Part shown: in pieces, positions 37,535 to 52,562 of the stretch
Layout of the letters: each line of letters begins with the position of its first letter
Position numbering within the stretch: position 1 is the stretch's first letter
Source: Linnemannia hyalina
Lineage: Eukaryota > Mortierellomycota > Mortierellomycetes > Mortierellales > Mortierellaceae
Length of the DNA stretch: 64,000 nt
Reading direction: 5' to 3'
Assembly (NCBI GenBank): GCA_019671135.1
Contig: JAHRHY010000012.1
Span: 1,550,001 to 1,614,000, forward strand
The notes under the pieces: model-generated
Told to the model about the DNA's origin: nothing
What the model saw: only the letters and a program-made list of their open reading frames with translations
Databases searched by the model: none
Program-made: the position numbers and the translations under genes

Positions 37535-38912
37535 ATGTCGACTCTCATCCAGCCATGGGCCACTCGAGCACAACGCCTTCTCTCAACTCGCGCCTTTCTT
37601 CTCACCAACAAAGTCAATGTTGCACCTGCACGCTCATCACTCGCGACATTCTCTTCTCTTCCTGCTCTGCACCATCGGATCGTCGCCGACTTTCGTAGTG
37701 ACACCTGTAAGCATTTTTTCTCAGACCGAATATATGCAATTGGTATTGATAAACATGCCAATACTAACAGTCCAACTTCCTTGCTAATACGAAAATATAG
37801 TGACAAAGCCGACGGATGAAATGATCAAGGAGGTGATGCTGAATGCGTCAAGAGGAGACGATGTCTACGAGGAAGACGAAGCAGTCCGATCATTAGAACA
37901 CCATGTCGCACAATTGGCAGGACACGAGGCAGGACTCTTTTGCGCATCAGGAACCATGACCAACCAATTGGCCTTCAAGGCCTCACTCTTGACCCCACCA
38001 GCGTCCATCCTTTGTGATCGCCGCTCACACGTCTATCGGTACGAAGCCGGAGGACTCGCCTCTCACTCTCAGACAACCGTCTACCCTGTCCAGGCGATAG
38101 CCAACAAGGGTCATCATATCACTGTCCAAGATCTGGAACGCGAGTTTGTAGTCGACGATAGCGATGTTCATATGGCGCCGACACGATTGATCTCGTTGGA
38201 GAACACATTGGATGGGACTGTGATGCCGCTGCAGGAAGTCCGGGCGATCCGTCGGTTTGCGAACGAGAACAAGGTCCGGTTGCATCTGGATGGAGCTCGG
38301 ATATGGAATGCGGCTATTGCGGCTGGTTGTGACTTGAAGGATTATACTCAGGAGTTTGACAGTGCCTCGCTCTGTGTTTCCAAAGGAATTGGTGCGCCTA
38401 TCGGGAGTGTCCTGGTCGGTGACAAGGGTTTGATCAAGAAGGCACGACACTTCCGAAAGATGTTTGGAGGAGGGTGGAGACAGGCTGGTGGATTGGCAGC
38501 GGCAGCGCATTGGTGTATTGATAATGTCTGGCCGACGATGAAGGAGACTCATGGGTTGGCAAGGTATCTTGCAGAAGGGATTGAGAGAGTAGGAATGGGG
38601 GCGTCGATCTATCAGCCGGTGGAGAGCAATATGGTGTTTTTGGATTTGGCAAGGTCGGGGGTGTTGTTGAGAGATTTGAGCAAGACATTGTTGAGAGAGA
38701 AGGGGATCCGGATTGGAAATGAGGATGCGGCAGAGGGTCAGACGCAGGTGCGGCTTGTGCTGCATTGGCAGATCAGTCGGAAGGCAGTGGATGATTTTAT
38801 TGAAGTTGTGGGTGTTCTTGCCGAGGCGAGTACCAGAGAAGGTCGGGTGTCGTCAGGAAACGATGTTGAGAACAACAACAAGAAGCAGCAGTCTGTCTAT
38901 GGCCGTCGGTGA
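37535..38912 (+). CDS. GLY1: L-threonine aldolase with mitochondrial-type presequence
   Basis: PLP enzyme that cleaves L-threonine (or allo-threonine) to glycine and acetaldehyde. Exons 37535-37706 and 37801-38912 give 427 residues, in frame. The core begins at FRSDTLTKPTDEM, the family's canonical start, and runs through GDDVYEEDEAV, FCASGTMTNQLA, HLDGARIWNAA and SKGIGAPIGS, whose lysine near residue 251 is the PLP Schiff base. The first ~50 residues (RAQRLLSTRAFLL.. with Arg, Ser and Leu and no acids) look like a cleavable mitochondrial presequence; yeast Gly1 starts directly with the core, so organellar location is inferred. The ~25 C-terminal residues after the conserved fold are Asn/Gln/Lys-rich. 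Confidence 0.9.
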
Positions 38913-39406
38913 TTTTGTCCCTGACTGTAGTATCCAACACTCACATAGAAAATAAATAAAAAACATGCCATGGCCATGAGGATGAATGTGATTGGCCAGT
39001 AGTCCCTGTTCATACCCCAACGCAACGGCTGCCCTGTCTGACTGGCATTTTATTCGATGTCTGAATGGGCGGGAAAGAAAGGCACTCTTTTTTTCACTCA
39101 GGGGTAACCTGCTGCTCTTTCTTTTGTTGGCGGCTAGGAACCTCTTTCCTTTTCTTTCTTCTTGTTATTCTCCTGCTCTCATCCATCTGACCCAACGCCA
39201 CCTCCCGCCCCCCTGCAGGATTCCATCATCACTCTCCGTGCAGGATCATCTCTCTCTTTTCCCAGGAAGGACCTTACTCATCCGCTCAGTCCATCACAAA
39301 ACCCCAGCTAATCAGGAGGAACTCATCATCTGGAAAACCTGCAAGGACATTTCAACCATCCTCTCAAACCTTTATCCCAAACAGAACCCAAAAAAGATAA
39401 TCAACC
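38913..39406. other. Intergenic region and leader of the EHD-like gene
   Basis: No supported gene. The second half is CT-rich with ctttcc blocks and ends in an A-rich stretch just before the ATG at 39407. Confidence 0.5.
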
Positions 39407-41417
39407 ATGGGAGAAATCGACGCCCGCAAGGCAGTGGCCGCTACACCCTCGCCAACCGCAGACTTTGAAGTCGCCTCTCTCAAGAACCCAGACTACGTGC
39501 GCAAGTTTGACCGAGTCATCGACGACCTCCAGGACGTCTACACCCACAAGATCAGACCTCTCGAGAAGGCTTACAACTATGAGCACTTTTCTTCTTCTGC
39601 TCCTCTGGGAAATGATGATATTGCGGCCAAGCCTATGGTCTTGCTTATTGGACAGTACTCTACCGTACGTTGTAGTATTGTTTTGCGATGGACGTATATG
39701 TTGAAGAAAGTGGAGAGAGAAGGGGAGTCCGATTTCTGACATACATTTTCTGTCTCTTATTTATGCAACATAATAGGGCAAGACGACGTTCATTAACTCA
39801 CTGTTGAAAAAGTCATACCCCAGCTCGCACATTGGTGTCGAGCCAACTGTACGTAAACAATTTGCTCCTTGTGTATCATTTACTTGCGCCTGTTATTATT
39901 TCAACCTTTTCTTCCCATTAACTGACAATCACGCATACTCTTTCAACAACAACACAACAACAAACAGACGGACAGATTTGTGGCGGTGATGGACAACCCA
40001 ACAGACAGGATCATCCCCGGAAATGCGGCTGCCGTCTCTTCAGCCCTCCCTTTCAAGGGCCTCGACAAATTCGGACAAGCCTTCCTCTCTCGCTTCCAAG
40101 TCTCTCAGACTCCTTCCCCTGTCCTCCAGAATTTCACAATTGTCGATACCCCCGGTATTCTGTCGGGCGACAAGCAGCGTGATCGTGGATACGACTACAC
40201 TTCGGTGATTGAGTGGTTTGCAGAGAGGGCAGATCTGGTCTTGTTGTTGTTTGATTCCCACAAGTTGGATATCTCGAACGAACTCAAGGCTGCTATTCAT
40301 GCACTGAAGGGCCATGAGGAGAAGGTCAGAGTTGTCTTGAATAAGTCGGATATGGTCAACCAGCAACAGCTCATGCGCGTGTAAGTCCTCTCCCCTTTCT
40401 TATTGCTCTTGGTCTGTGGAACACATGAGCGAGAAGGTCGATTATGGCAAATGACGACAATTAACACGATGTTCAATTTCTAATGCTTTCGAATAGATAC
40501 GGAGCATTGATGTGGTCGTTGGGAAAGGTGGTCCACACTCCCGAGGTGATGCGGGTGTACTTGGTTTCGATCTGGTTGGAGAGACCCCCGAACGCCTTTG
40601 ACGACTGCAGGACACTCTTGGACTCTGAAAAGAAGGATCTCCTCATGGACTTGCAGCAATTACCCATCAACGCCGCCATCCGCAAAGTCAACGAGATTGT
40701 CAAGCGTGCTCGTCTGGCCCGTGTCCATGCTCTGATCATGGCCCATTTGCGTGACCAGATGCCTTCTTTCTATGGCAAGGCAGCTGCCCTCAAGCAGTTG
40801 TCGGATAACCTCCCTCGCGAGTTCAAGGAGGTCTCGAAGAAGTTCAGACTTCCTATGGGAGACTTCCCGGATGTTGAAAAGTTCCGTGAGGCGTTACATG
40901 GCATGAAGTTTGAGCAGTTTGGAGCTCTGAATGAGAAACTTCTCATGGCCTCTGATGAGGTATGTTACATTCGATTGATGATGGTGCCTGAAAATTAGTG
41001 GCGCGCATGAAGATGCATGATTAATTAATTAGCGCTAACCCCTCTTTCACTTCCCCTACATTTGCAATCTCTTCCTAATAGGCGTTGGGCACAGATCTCC
41101 CAGAGTTGCTGCAGAGACTCCCCCATCACTCATCATTCACAGGAACAACTGCCCGCCCAGAACTGGATTCCGAGGATGAGGATCTCGAAAACGATGACCT
41201 CAGACAGCCACTGAAGCGCAACCTTACACGCACTGGAACCCGTTCGCGGTACGCACCCGTCAAGCCCGAGCGCGACTTGTCGGCGATCATCTACAGCATT
41301 GTTCTGTTCACGCTGGTGCTGTTCTTTACGACGGTTGTCGGAGGCGGTATTGCGATGAAGATGGGGTGGGTTGATGGCTTGGGGCCTCTGATCGAGTTAT
41401 TGAAACCTCAGGTCTGA
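39407..41417 (+). CDS. EHD-like dynamin-superfamily GTPase with C-terminal membrane anchor
   Basis: Membrane-remodelling GTPase of the EHD/sarcalumenin group. Exons 39407-39664, 39777-39848, 39968-40380, 40497-40959 and 41082-41417 give 513 residues, in frame. An EHD N-terminal helix region (YTHKIRPLEKAYNYEHFSS) is followed by the P-loop GQYSTGKTTFI, GVEPTTDRFVAVM (switch I), DTPGILSGDKQR (switch II) and NKSDMV. The helical stalk includes LLMDLQQLPINAAIRKVNEI and RVHALIMAHLRDQMPSFYGK, all closely EHD-like. The C-terminal EH domain of animal EHDs is missing. Instead there is an acidic patch (DSEDEDLEND), a basic stretch and one hydrophobic segment (IIYSIVLFTLVLFFTTVVGG), then a short tail. The anchor and loss of the EH domain are read directly; organelle is unknown. 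Confidence 0.85.
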
Positions 41418-42586
41418 GAGGGGTTATTCTCGGGGACACTCATTGTGTTTGCTGTAGATGGCGCGTTTGTCGCGTATATATTGCTTTTTATGTAGAAATT
41501 TACTTCCGAATATTAATATGAATCCAAAGTGCAACGCGTTCGTGAGCAGGTAGGAGAAACTTCTCAATGAAGCCACCACCCAGCTCTTTTATGTTTTAAA
41601 TGGTAGTCAAGACATCAAATAGGCTAATTGACTAAGGAATTGGTCCTCTCTGCCCTGTACATTGATGTAAAGATGTTACTATGTTGTTGCTTCTTTCTTT
41701 TGTTTCCGCTCCCCTCTTCTATGAGCGTGTGCCCCATTGGTCGTCAAGAAAAGGGGAAAAGAGGAAAAGAGATAAAGAGAAAAAGAGAAAAGTGATGAAG
41801 ATTGGCCGTTTTTTGTCGATGTAGTTGACCTGATGAGAAGAAAAAAAAATGACCATTTCGTTATGGTATTGTGGATGGTAGGAGCCAAGAGTACTTCGAA
41901 AGTCACGGGCCCGAGATGAAGAAAGTAGGCTTTCTAGCGTTAAGAATTCACACGACAGATAGACAAGCAGGACGCGGGTTGATTTTGTTTGAGACGATCT
42001 GGATTACGTTTGATCCCTTGGCTACGAACATACAAGACAAACGCGTTTTTATGAATGGTCAATGGTCAATGATATGACGACAACGCGTAGTCGCCTTCTT
42101 TCTTTTCCTTTCTTTCGTCTTTCTTCTTTCTTTTTGCGTTTTCTTTCCCTCCCTTTCTTCTTTTCTTTCCTTCTTCTTTCCTTTCTTTCTTTCTTTCTTT
42201 GTAGCCTTTCTCCCCCTTTATTTCTTACTATGCCATACACATACTTTTCTTTTTTCTTTATATCGTTTTATCCTAGTTCTACCACCCTCTCACGCCTCGT
42301 CTTCCTTGTGATCCAAGGCCCTCCACTCCCACCTACACATCCAACACTCGAGTCGTCTTGGAAGAACGCGGAATCACCACCAACGCCTCCCGCTCTCAAA
42401 TAAGACCAATCCTCCTCTACCTCTCGCAACTAGCTTGGAACTAGAAAGGGAGAAGAGAAATGGACGAACAGACGAGTAGACGAGCAGCACCAACGAAGGG
42501 CATGAGAACAAAATACTAGAGAGGAAGTGATATGTCATGTGGTGCTGACAGACAACAATAAAAACACCCTGTAAAATGTAAAATCA
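41418..42586. other. Intergenic region up to the right arm
   Basis: No supported gene. It contains gaaa-rich and ttct-rich blocks (41745-41800; 42095-42200) that give artefactual open frames, and ends at the inner edge of the inverted duplication. Confidence 0.5.
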
Positions 42587-43466
42587 CTATAAAATGCCCC
42601 GTAAGCTTACTAACATCAAATGTTTGAAGTTTGAAGTTTGAACACTTGACACCGTTTTTTGAGTCTTTTTTCTTTGCACTTCACCACTTAGCACTTCACA
42701 CTCTTCCTCCGTCCTTTCCTCAACGCCATGACCACCAACTCGCCATCTCCTCCACTTCCCCAACGACACACAAACTCCTCTCACTCTGCAACACACTCGA
42801 TTTCTCTTATCACTTCTCTCGCTAAACCTTCCTCGTCTGGCGCTATGAACACACTCACAATGTAGACACCAGATATCTACCTGTGTGTCTGTCGACTTGG
42901 CCGCTCTTTGTCCCTTCACTTGACACCCGTAAGAACCTCAACCAGAACGACACCCTTCTCATACACACCCTTGCCTCCTCCTCCTTCGTTTATCCAGCCG
43001 CCAACAGAAGTGTCTTGTCTCCTCACAAAGTATTTGGCTGTTCTCCAACTACCTCGTTTTTCACACCACGTAATTATTCCTTACGCATCCCCTTGTCCGC
43101 TTCCTCTTTTTTTTTTGTTTGTCACTCTACAGCTATTCGCATACCATGGGATGATAGTTTCTGGTTGACGCTCAATTGCATAGCACTTCATGGCTCTGGG
43201 TTCATGATATGGGGTAAGTCGTGGGCGGTTATAACCAGCGCCATCGAGGGAAAAGAGTATTATTTTGGGGTTGTGTGTTATATACATTATATACATGTAG
43301 TGGCGCAAAGGCCGGAGAGGATGACGAAGTCGTGTGGACTGTCGCCCATATGTGCAAAGGGTTGGAAAATTAAAGAAAAATGGAAGGAAACATAATGGGT
43401 GTAATATGAAGAGAAGACAGAGTAGGGGCGTCTTTGCTGCGGAAGGAGCCGACACTGGCCATCAAA

Positions 43467-45648
<2,182 letters not shown>

Positions 45649-46189
45649 GGGAGTTGGAGGAATCGGTTTGAGTTTGAGTGAACTTTGTGTCGTCTGTGTC
45701 TTAATAAATGTGCTTTGGCCAACCTTGCTCTCAATTGACGCCGAGACTCAGCTGCGGTGAATGAATGTGCAAGCCGCCGCCGCCACCGAAACGTGTGGCT
45801 GACCTAAGGACCTAAGGTCAATGGTGCCATGGTGTTGATTTCTCGACGATGATGGTACCAAAACGAGCGGTTCAAAATGGCAACGATGAACGTTGATAAA
45901 AGTGAATGGGCATCGGTTTCTGAATCCAGGAACAGGTTTGCCAGGCACCATCACCATTGATAGCAGCTCCAGGTTTTAGACAGGCTGGTGATATTTGAAC
46001 CAGGCTTAATAGTCTCAGCCACCAGGCCAGCCACCATCAGTCATATGAACAATTTCCATCTTCACCTTTCCCACGCAATCCATCACACATCTCGTGCGCC
46101 ATTACTCCTTTCCTCTGTTTGCTCTGTCTTCAACCATTCTGATTCGACTCGATCATCAGCGCGATCCAAAACCAAACTCAGGAGTCTGG

Positions 46190-47990
46190 CATCTGCTGTT
46201 TTCGGTCTTCCATATTTTCTCAAGGAAAGTGCAAAAAAACGTCGCCATCGACTTCCCTTCAACGAAACTCTCGCATGGACTATTCGCCAACACTTTGTTG
46301 GTACCGTTTCTTGGATGCATGGTCCCTACGAGGATCCCCAGCTTTATGACCTGTGGTCTTACTTTTGTCCTCTTGGCAAAAGCAACGTTGTTTCCTGACA
46401 AGCTACTGCGGAATCCTCTGGAAAAGCACTCATGGCCCCTCCTAGGGTGCAAGAGACCCCACTTTGCTGCCTTGACCCTGCTCTGTGGCCTCTTGGACTA
46501 AAGAGGGTAGTCGCTTCCAGCGGCCCTGGTAGATTCATTTACGTTATCCACAGACACTTCGGACCGTGTTGGGAGGTGCACTGAGCAGCCGTAGCAGGGG
46601 TCAACTGCCTCTGATATTTATTGTCATTGTCCTTCATTGTTGGGAAGCGAATAGGAAGAATTGCGGGAGACTCATTGGATGGACTTTGCACTCTCTAGAA
46701 AGTCGGTCTTCCTAACACATTTTTGTATTGTCTTTTTCTTGTTTGGCTTGGAGCCTCTTTAGGTTCATCTTTCATAAGCAGCCTGTTCGATCAAAAGGGA
46801 AGTGCAAGGACGTTAACAATTGAATCAAAGGCACTGCTTTCTTTTCACGAGAACTATTCGCCAACACTTTGTCGGTACCGTTTCTTGGATGCATGGTCCC
46901 TACGAGGATCCCCAGCTTTATGACCTGTGGTCTTGCTTTTGTCCTCTTGGCAAAAGCAACGTAGTTCCGCTAAGTATTTCGGAATCCTCTGGAAAAGCAC
47001 TCATGGCCCCTCCTAGGGTGCAAGAGACCCCACTTTGCAGCCTTGACCCTGCTTTGTGGCCTCTTGGACTAAAGAGGGTAGTCGCTTCCAGCGGCCCTGG
47101 TACTTCCAATTACGTTATCCGCAGGCACTAGGGAGCGTGTGTGGAGGTGCACTGGGCGGCCGTAGCAGGGGTCAACTGCCTCTGATATTTACTGTCATTG
47201 TCCTTCATCGTTGGGAAGCGAATAGGAAGAATTGCAGGAGATCGGTTGGATGGACTTTGCGCTCTCTAGAAAGGCGGTCTTTCTAACACTTTTTTCGATT
47301 GTCTTTTTCTTGTTTGACTTGGAGCCTCTTTAGGTCCATCTTTCATAAACAACCTGTTCGATCGAAAGGGAAGTACGAGGATGCTAACAATTGATTCAAA
47401 CGCGCTGCCTTTTCTGCACGAGAACCACTTGCTTTCACGTTGAAGGTACCGTTTCTTGGATGTATCGTCCCTAGGAGGATTCCTAAAGTATGCCTGTGAT
47501 CTTGCTTTTGTTCTGTTGGCTAAAGCAACGTAGTTCCGTCAACGCATTGCGGAATCCTCTGGAGAGCGCCCATGTCTGCCCATCGTAGGGTGCAAGAGAC
47601 CCCACTCTGCAACCTTGATCCTGCTATGTGGGCTTTTGCGCTATAGAGGGTTTGCTTTCCAAGGGCTCTTGGTACTTTCAATTACGTTATCCAAAGGCAC
47701 TGGAAACCATGTTTGGAAGTGTACTGGGCGGCGTAGCGGTCGGTCAACTGCCTTTGAAGGGTTATATGTCTTTGTCCCTGGTGTTGGAAGCAATGTGGTG
47801 ATGGGTAGGGGGAATGTAGGCTGGAGATGAGTTTATGCGCTTTTGAAGGGTCGGTCTCTCCAGTCTATTTTTTTCATCGCTGTTCTGGTTGCTTAGACGG
47901 CCTTGTTCATGGCTGTTCACAGCGATGGTATTAGCGAACGCGAGGATAATTAGCATATCAAATAAAGGTACCACTCTTTTTTTCTTCGCT
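46190..47990. repeat. Tandem array of about three ~575-bp monomers (right arm)
   Basis: The marker 'tctctagaaagtcggtctt' recurs near 46690 and in slightly changed form near 47264 and 47847, spacing about 574-583. It is the mirror of the 6690-8490 array and again lies on the 5' side of the kinase. The 135-residue and 76-residue open frames of the left monomers have counterparts here (46094-46501, 47056-47286). Confidence 0.85.
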
Positions 47991-48452
47991 ATTGCCCTCT
48001 GAATGTCCACGGGACTTACAACTAATCTCCCTCTTCCTCTTCCTCCTTTCTCCCTCTCCTTCCATCATAACCAACAAAGAAACGCATCCAAAGCACGCGG
48101 CCACGTATTCGGGTACGAGTGTCAGATACAGTCCTAACCATCGCCTTTTGTTTCACTTATACCTCCTAGAATTTCATCCATTGTGGATACAGGTCGGGAT
48201 CTTCTGTCGCAGATAGTCGCTCTAATCACGGCAGAATCAATTGAGTGTTAACAACATGATCACCGTCTCTCTATCGACGCTGTTCTATTGTGATCGGAGC
48301 TCCTTACAGGGGAAAAATGGAGCCATCTTCAAGGAACGTTTTCAGGATGATACTTCAACTCCAAACAGTTCATTTGTTGAGATTCCGACAAAACGCTATC
48401 AATTTGAGAGACCGCGCCTGGCTGTCACTATTATTTTGCTACCAAAAATAAA

Positions 48453-49285
48453 GAGCATAACGAAGAGAAGGCTTTCCAGGAACCAACAATGAAATCGACC
48501 AAGTCGCGACTGAGGATTCATAGGAACAAAATGTCACTCGATAACTTAAAGGATCCGCTAGGCGCCTGACTATAGACCATGGATCATGCTTCACTCAAGG
48601 AACCAGAAATACCGACTGACAAACATTCTCTTCACCATTTCAGCTTACACCTTTATACCACATCGTATGTTCGAAGGCTTGTGTCTCCCCGTACGTAACG
48701 CAAGAACAATAAACTCTAGAAGCAATTGAACATTATCAAACGATAGAGCGTGTTTTTATGATACCAACGAAGCTCCTGTAGTGCGGTTTCGGTGCGTCCC
48801 CTTGAAAAGTAAAGACCGTTCCTGTCAGCAAGTAGATGGATGTCTCTTTGCCCTAGAAGAAAAAAACGTGAAAGTGGAAGAGTCTTATTGGTGATCGTAG
48901 ACGTAGCTGGTCAACTACTCTAGCGATTTTTCCATTTGAGCCGCCACTACCGGCCACTTGGACGCGTCCTGAAATATCAAGTTGAGAGATGCACATACCA
49001 CAGACGGTATACATCCTTCTGGGGTCTGGGTCCACTTCTTTTCTCAAAAACGCATGAAGCTCTCAACCTTGCTTTCGAAAGGACAAAAGTCCAGAGTTGA
49101 GCGCCATTTTTTGTCCAACAGATGCGCACCAGCTAAATTGCAACGGAGGAGATGTCCCTCATCCCTACTCATTCCTTCTCGAATATATGTCCTTCATTCA
49201 CATCTTTGCTTCTTTCTTCTTTGCTTCGCTCTTTGTCAACCCCTATCTTCCCTTCCATCCTCATACCACCATTTTTTTTCTGACC
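48453..49285. other. Spacer outside the right arm
   Basis: No gene supported. The last ~150 bases are CT-rich and look like the promoter or leader of the decayed secreted-protein gene that follows. Confidence 0.45.
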
Positions 49286-49890
49286 ATGGCTGTCCAGAAC
49301 AAGGCCGCACGTCGCATGATCACCAAGAGAGTCGCGGCCATTTTACTCTTGGCCCCATTCCTGGTTGTCCAAACCTACGGACAGCAGGACTCGACCTGTG
49401 TCACGGCCTACGACCCACCGAGGACTACTTCCCTGACAAGTCCCAAGGTAACCCTCTGCACATGCCATGCTCGTCCGACCACAGAGAACAACACCCTTCC
49501 TTCACCTCTCAACCAACCAGTCGATGGCGGCGCATTGTTCAGCATCACCCACAACCTGAACTACAAAGCCCTCAAAAACACCTTCCTCAACACAACCTAC
49601 ATTCTTACTCAATGTGGGGACCCCCACCCCAAACACAACCATCATCCCTCGAACAAACACCACCATCTTTATCCAAATTCCTCGTCACCGACCTTGCCTC
49701 CTTCGCCACCACCGCTGTCTCTTATATCGAGATGCTTGAGACATAGGCTGCCATCAAGGCTGTTGATACTGATGTCTATCAATGGATGAATCCGGTGACG
49801 CTCGTTGAGAGACTACAAATTAACAGTCGCCTTCGCCCTGATCTTCAACTGCGAGTTCCTAACGTTCGACAATTATTTTGTATCGGGACT
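49286..49890 (+). pseudogene. Decayed secreted-protein gene (solute-binding-protein-like remnant)
   Basis: Starts with a good signal peptide (RVAAILLLAPFLVVQTYGQQ), then DSTCVTAYDP. From there the coherent protein is spread over different frames. EDYFPDKSQ continues in another frame after about 49430. FSITHNLNYKALKN and TTYILTQCG come back in the first frame. KFLVTDLASFATTAVSYIEM lies in the other frame again and ends at a TAG (49743-49745), after which AAIKAVDTDVYQ and LVERLQINSRLRPDLQL continue. The pattern Cys..DYFPDKS..YFQVQY-like..LTQCG..VSYIEMLG..AIKAVD resembles a fungal secreted family related to periplasmic solute-binding proteins, from memory and so tentative. At least two frameshifts and one stop make it a pseudogene. 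Confidence 0.55.
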
Positions 49891-50289
49891 GTGATTGCCT
49901 GCGATCACCTATACAACTCATTTTCTTGCAGGCCTGCTATCGCAACGGTTTGCGTTGCATCCGTTAACCTCCCGCTCTTGCTTACTCTGCTCCATGATTG
50001 TACCTATCTAAGGCGGACAGACGGAGGAACCAAGAACCACGCCAATTTTTTTTTTTGCCGGTTGCCATCACGAAAAATTCACCGGGGTTAATTTCTCTGC
50101 TTGACATTTGTCCGTCAATGCAGTGGACAAAGGCAAAAAAAAAAGGGGGGGTGCCAGTGAGCACGGTCTTTTCAAGTGGACTTTCAGAAAGGAGATGCTG
50201 AACCATGGTTTATTACAAACGCATCCAAACTAATGGTCAGTTCGATCGATCGGTTCTTTTTTCTTCGTTTTCCTGAAGGGACAAACCTG

Positions 50290-51054
50290 AGCCTCGCTCA
50301 CGGCATGTGAAGTGGAAAGTGGTAAGTGGATAAAAAACCTATACAATAATTGGTCAATTCAATTTTCCACGTTTGCTAATGGTAAATGGACTTGGCCAAT
50401 CAGTAGTAGCAAAAAAAAAAAAAAAAAAAAAAAAACGAGCGCGTTGATTCATTCCTTTTTACTATCCACGTCCAGTAAAGTGAGGGCGCAATCAGTGCAA
50501 CCAACTGGTCAAACTGCTCCCGTGAAAGACGAACGATATCCTGAAACCGCTTATCCTTATACGCGATCTTGAAGATCAGTGGAATTGGGTACGGGATCGT
50601 GGGTAGTAAGGTACCGGTTTCTGCAAATGTACAAAATGATAGCGAAATAGATAGCGATTTTTGTAAGTGGAGTAGGTGTATAGTCGCGACCAAGGGATTC
50701 TTCAGCCATTGATTTGAGAAGAAGGGATAGATACTTGAGTAGACTTTCTCTTCGAGAGCGTCTGATTGCCATTTCAACAATGAGGAGTTAAGAAAAAAAG
50801 GAAGGATAAGGAAAAAGCTGAGGAGGAAAGGGTGGGAGAATAAGAGAGAAATGCATCGCTCTTTCACGTTTCTCTTTTATTCTCGTTTTGTCCTTTCTTT
50901 TCCACTGCAAAAAGGAGTGAAAGAAAGGTGGAAAGCGCTTGTTTACTTTTTGGCTACTTCGTTTTCTACTTGCAGAGGTGGAAAATTGAGTTGACCAATT
51001 ATTGTATAGGTTTTTTTTCCACTTTCCACTTTCCATGCCGTGAACGAGGCTTAG
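50290..51054. mobile_element. Non-autonomous PIF/Harbinger-type DNA transposon
   Basis: A 765-bp element bounded by ~80-bp terminal inverted repeats: left AGCCTCGCTCACGGCATG.., right (complemented) AGCCTCGTTCACGGCATG.., both continuing into AACCTATACAATAATTGGTC. It is flanked on both sides by CTG (50287-50289 and 51055-51057). The unoccupied sequence at 13118 has a single CTG between the same flanks. A 3-bp CWG-type duplication is typical of Harbinger elements. The right end can also be read as starting CTAAGCC, which would place the left CTG inside the repeat, so target-site duplication is likely but not certain. A poly-A run (50410-50432) sits inside. Confidence 0.85.
50440..50772 (-). pseudogene. 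Truncated Harbinger-type transposase fragment
   Basis: Inside the element the reverse strand reads MAIRRSRRESLLKYLSLLLK and onward to ICRNRYL. In a second frame, probably across a small intron or a frameshift, it reads KRFQDIVRLSREQFDQLVAL ending IAPS. The latter is the N-terminal helix pattern of PIF/Harbinger transposases. No DDE catalytic domain fits in the remaining sequence, so the element cannot move itself. The fragment ends at the poly-A/T run near the terminal repeat. Confidence 0.6.
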
Positions 51055-51057
51055 CTG

Positions 51058-51670
51058 GGGGAATGAAGGCGTTTGATAGATAATGGCTAGATTTTCTTCT
51101 TATTTGATGGAAAACAAATAGGCATAATAGTTTTCTCAGCCCAAAAAACGCGTCTGCCCATTTATTGTGGCGTATTTGAAAAACAAACTACAAAGGCGGT
51201 AGGTACACCCCCGCTTTTTCCATATGTGTCCCTTCCCCCCCTTTATATCTGATGTTGCTGCTCCATTTTGTACGCGTGCCAGCGCCAGATGGTCTAGGTC
51301 TTTGCAGGAGAAGGAAGGAGGGGTGTGGAAGTCGCGCATGTCAAAGATATTTTTTCCCTTGTCAATGTTCTTATAGTAGTTTGTCGGTCGTTCTTCCCGC
51401 GTGTCCGTAGATGTCAAAAACTTGGTCTGTTTGTTTCCCTTGGAATCGTGAGCTGTATAGGGGCATGGTTTAATATCAGGGCCAAGGGGGAAGAAGCAAT
51501 GGAAAGATGAAGAAAAAAAGGTGCGCAATCATAAATTACTCTTCTCCCCTTGCTCTCTCTTGACATTTCTGCATGCACTCTAACGACATTACACTCCCCT
51601 TTTTTCTCTACTTTCTCATAGCTTCAAAAAAACCACCTAGACATCATCCCTCCCCCACCAGACCCCGACC
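51058..51670. other. Spacer 3' of the Harbinger element
   Basis: The first ~40 bases match 13080-13118 in inverse. A 130-codon reverse frame at 51136-51528 has no recognisable motif and no strong coding signs; not called. Confidence 0.4.
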
Positions 51671-51850
51671 ATGACACACTCTGGTCCGGAACGTATTCCT
51701 CGCCATCGTCGTTGTTTTCCTATACGCCCCACCCATAGCACAGGCCTCCCCCGCCCCAGCCTCGACCCCTGCACCATTCATCGGCATTGGTAGCAGAATA
51801 TCCATTGACGGCTACAGGCCTTCAAAAATAATGGAAACCGTGGCCTGTTA
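51671..51850 (+). pseudogene. Remnant of a small secreted-protein gene
   Basis: ATG and four codons (MTHS) are followed, one base out of frame, by a signal-peptide-like stretch VRNVFLAIVVVFLYAPPIAQ and ASPAPASTP, then GIGSRISIDGYRPSK and stop after VAC. The hydrophobic core and AQA-S cleavage region are convincing, but the frame has no in-frame start, pointing to a one-base indel. Splicing could in principle rescue it, though no good donor is seen between. Confidence 0.45.
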
Positions 51851-52562
51851 ATTGAAATAGGCACTTGGTTCTGTCTTCAACCTCTGGCCTCCTCCGCCGC
51901 GATGGAGACAATAGGGATAACTTAAGTTTGTTAGAACCCTTAAAGTCCCTCCAGTCCTAAAATTGATGGCGAAGGTGGTATATAAGAGACCCGAGAACTC
52001 TGAGTAATAAAAGCTCCCACCTATATCAAACCCATCCGCAACAAAAACCTAAACGTTAGACGCCCTCTATTGACAAGCATCTTTCCGATTATTCTCCTTC
52101 TCTCATTGCAAGTATAAGTATGAAAGACAATGAGAGGGTGAATGTGAAGTAACAAACACGTAGACACTACACTTTGCTATCTCGCATGGGGTTTGCTCTC
52201 TTTTTTCCTTTTTTTTTGGTTTTGCAATGGGATGTGTTGCATCAATATCTACCTGCAACCAACTCATCCCACACCTTCCCTCGCTCTACACCCACTTCGT
52301 ACCCCTTGCATATAGTAAGCATTGAGAGTCAAGGCACCATTTTTCTACTCAATCCTTCTTCTTCTTCTATTCTTTTTCCACAACACATGATTTTTTATTC
52401 CATCAAAACTCATTTCCACTCAATTCGTCATTCATCTACTCACCCATTGCCCCAGTCCACGGATTCCCTACCTCCGAATTTTTCTCACACTCGCATATAC
52501 ACAAAAACAGACCATTATCTCTCCTTTTTTTGGATTATACATCCCATTCCTTGTCTATTTTA

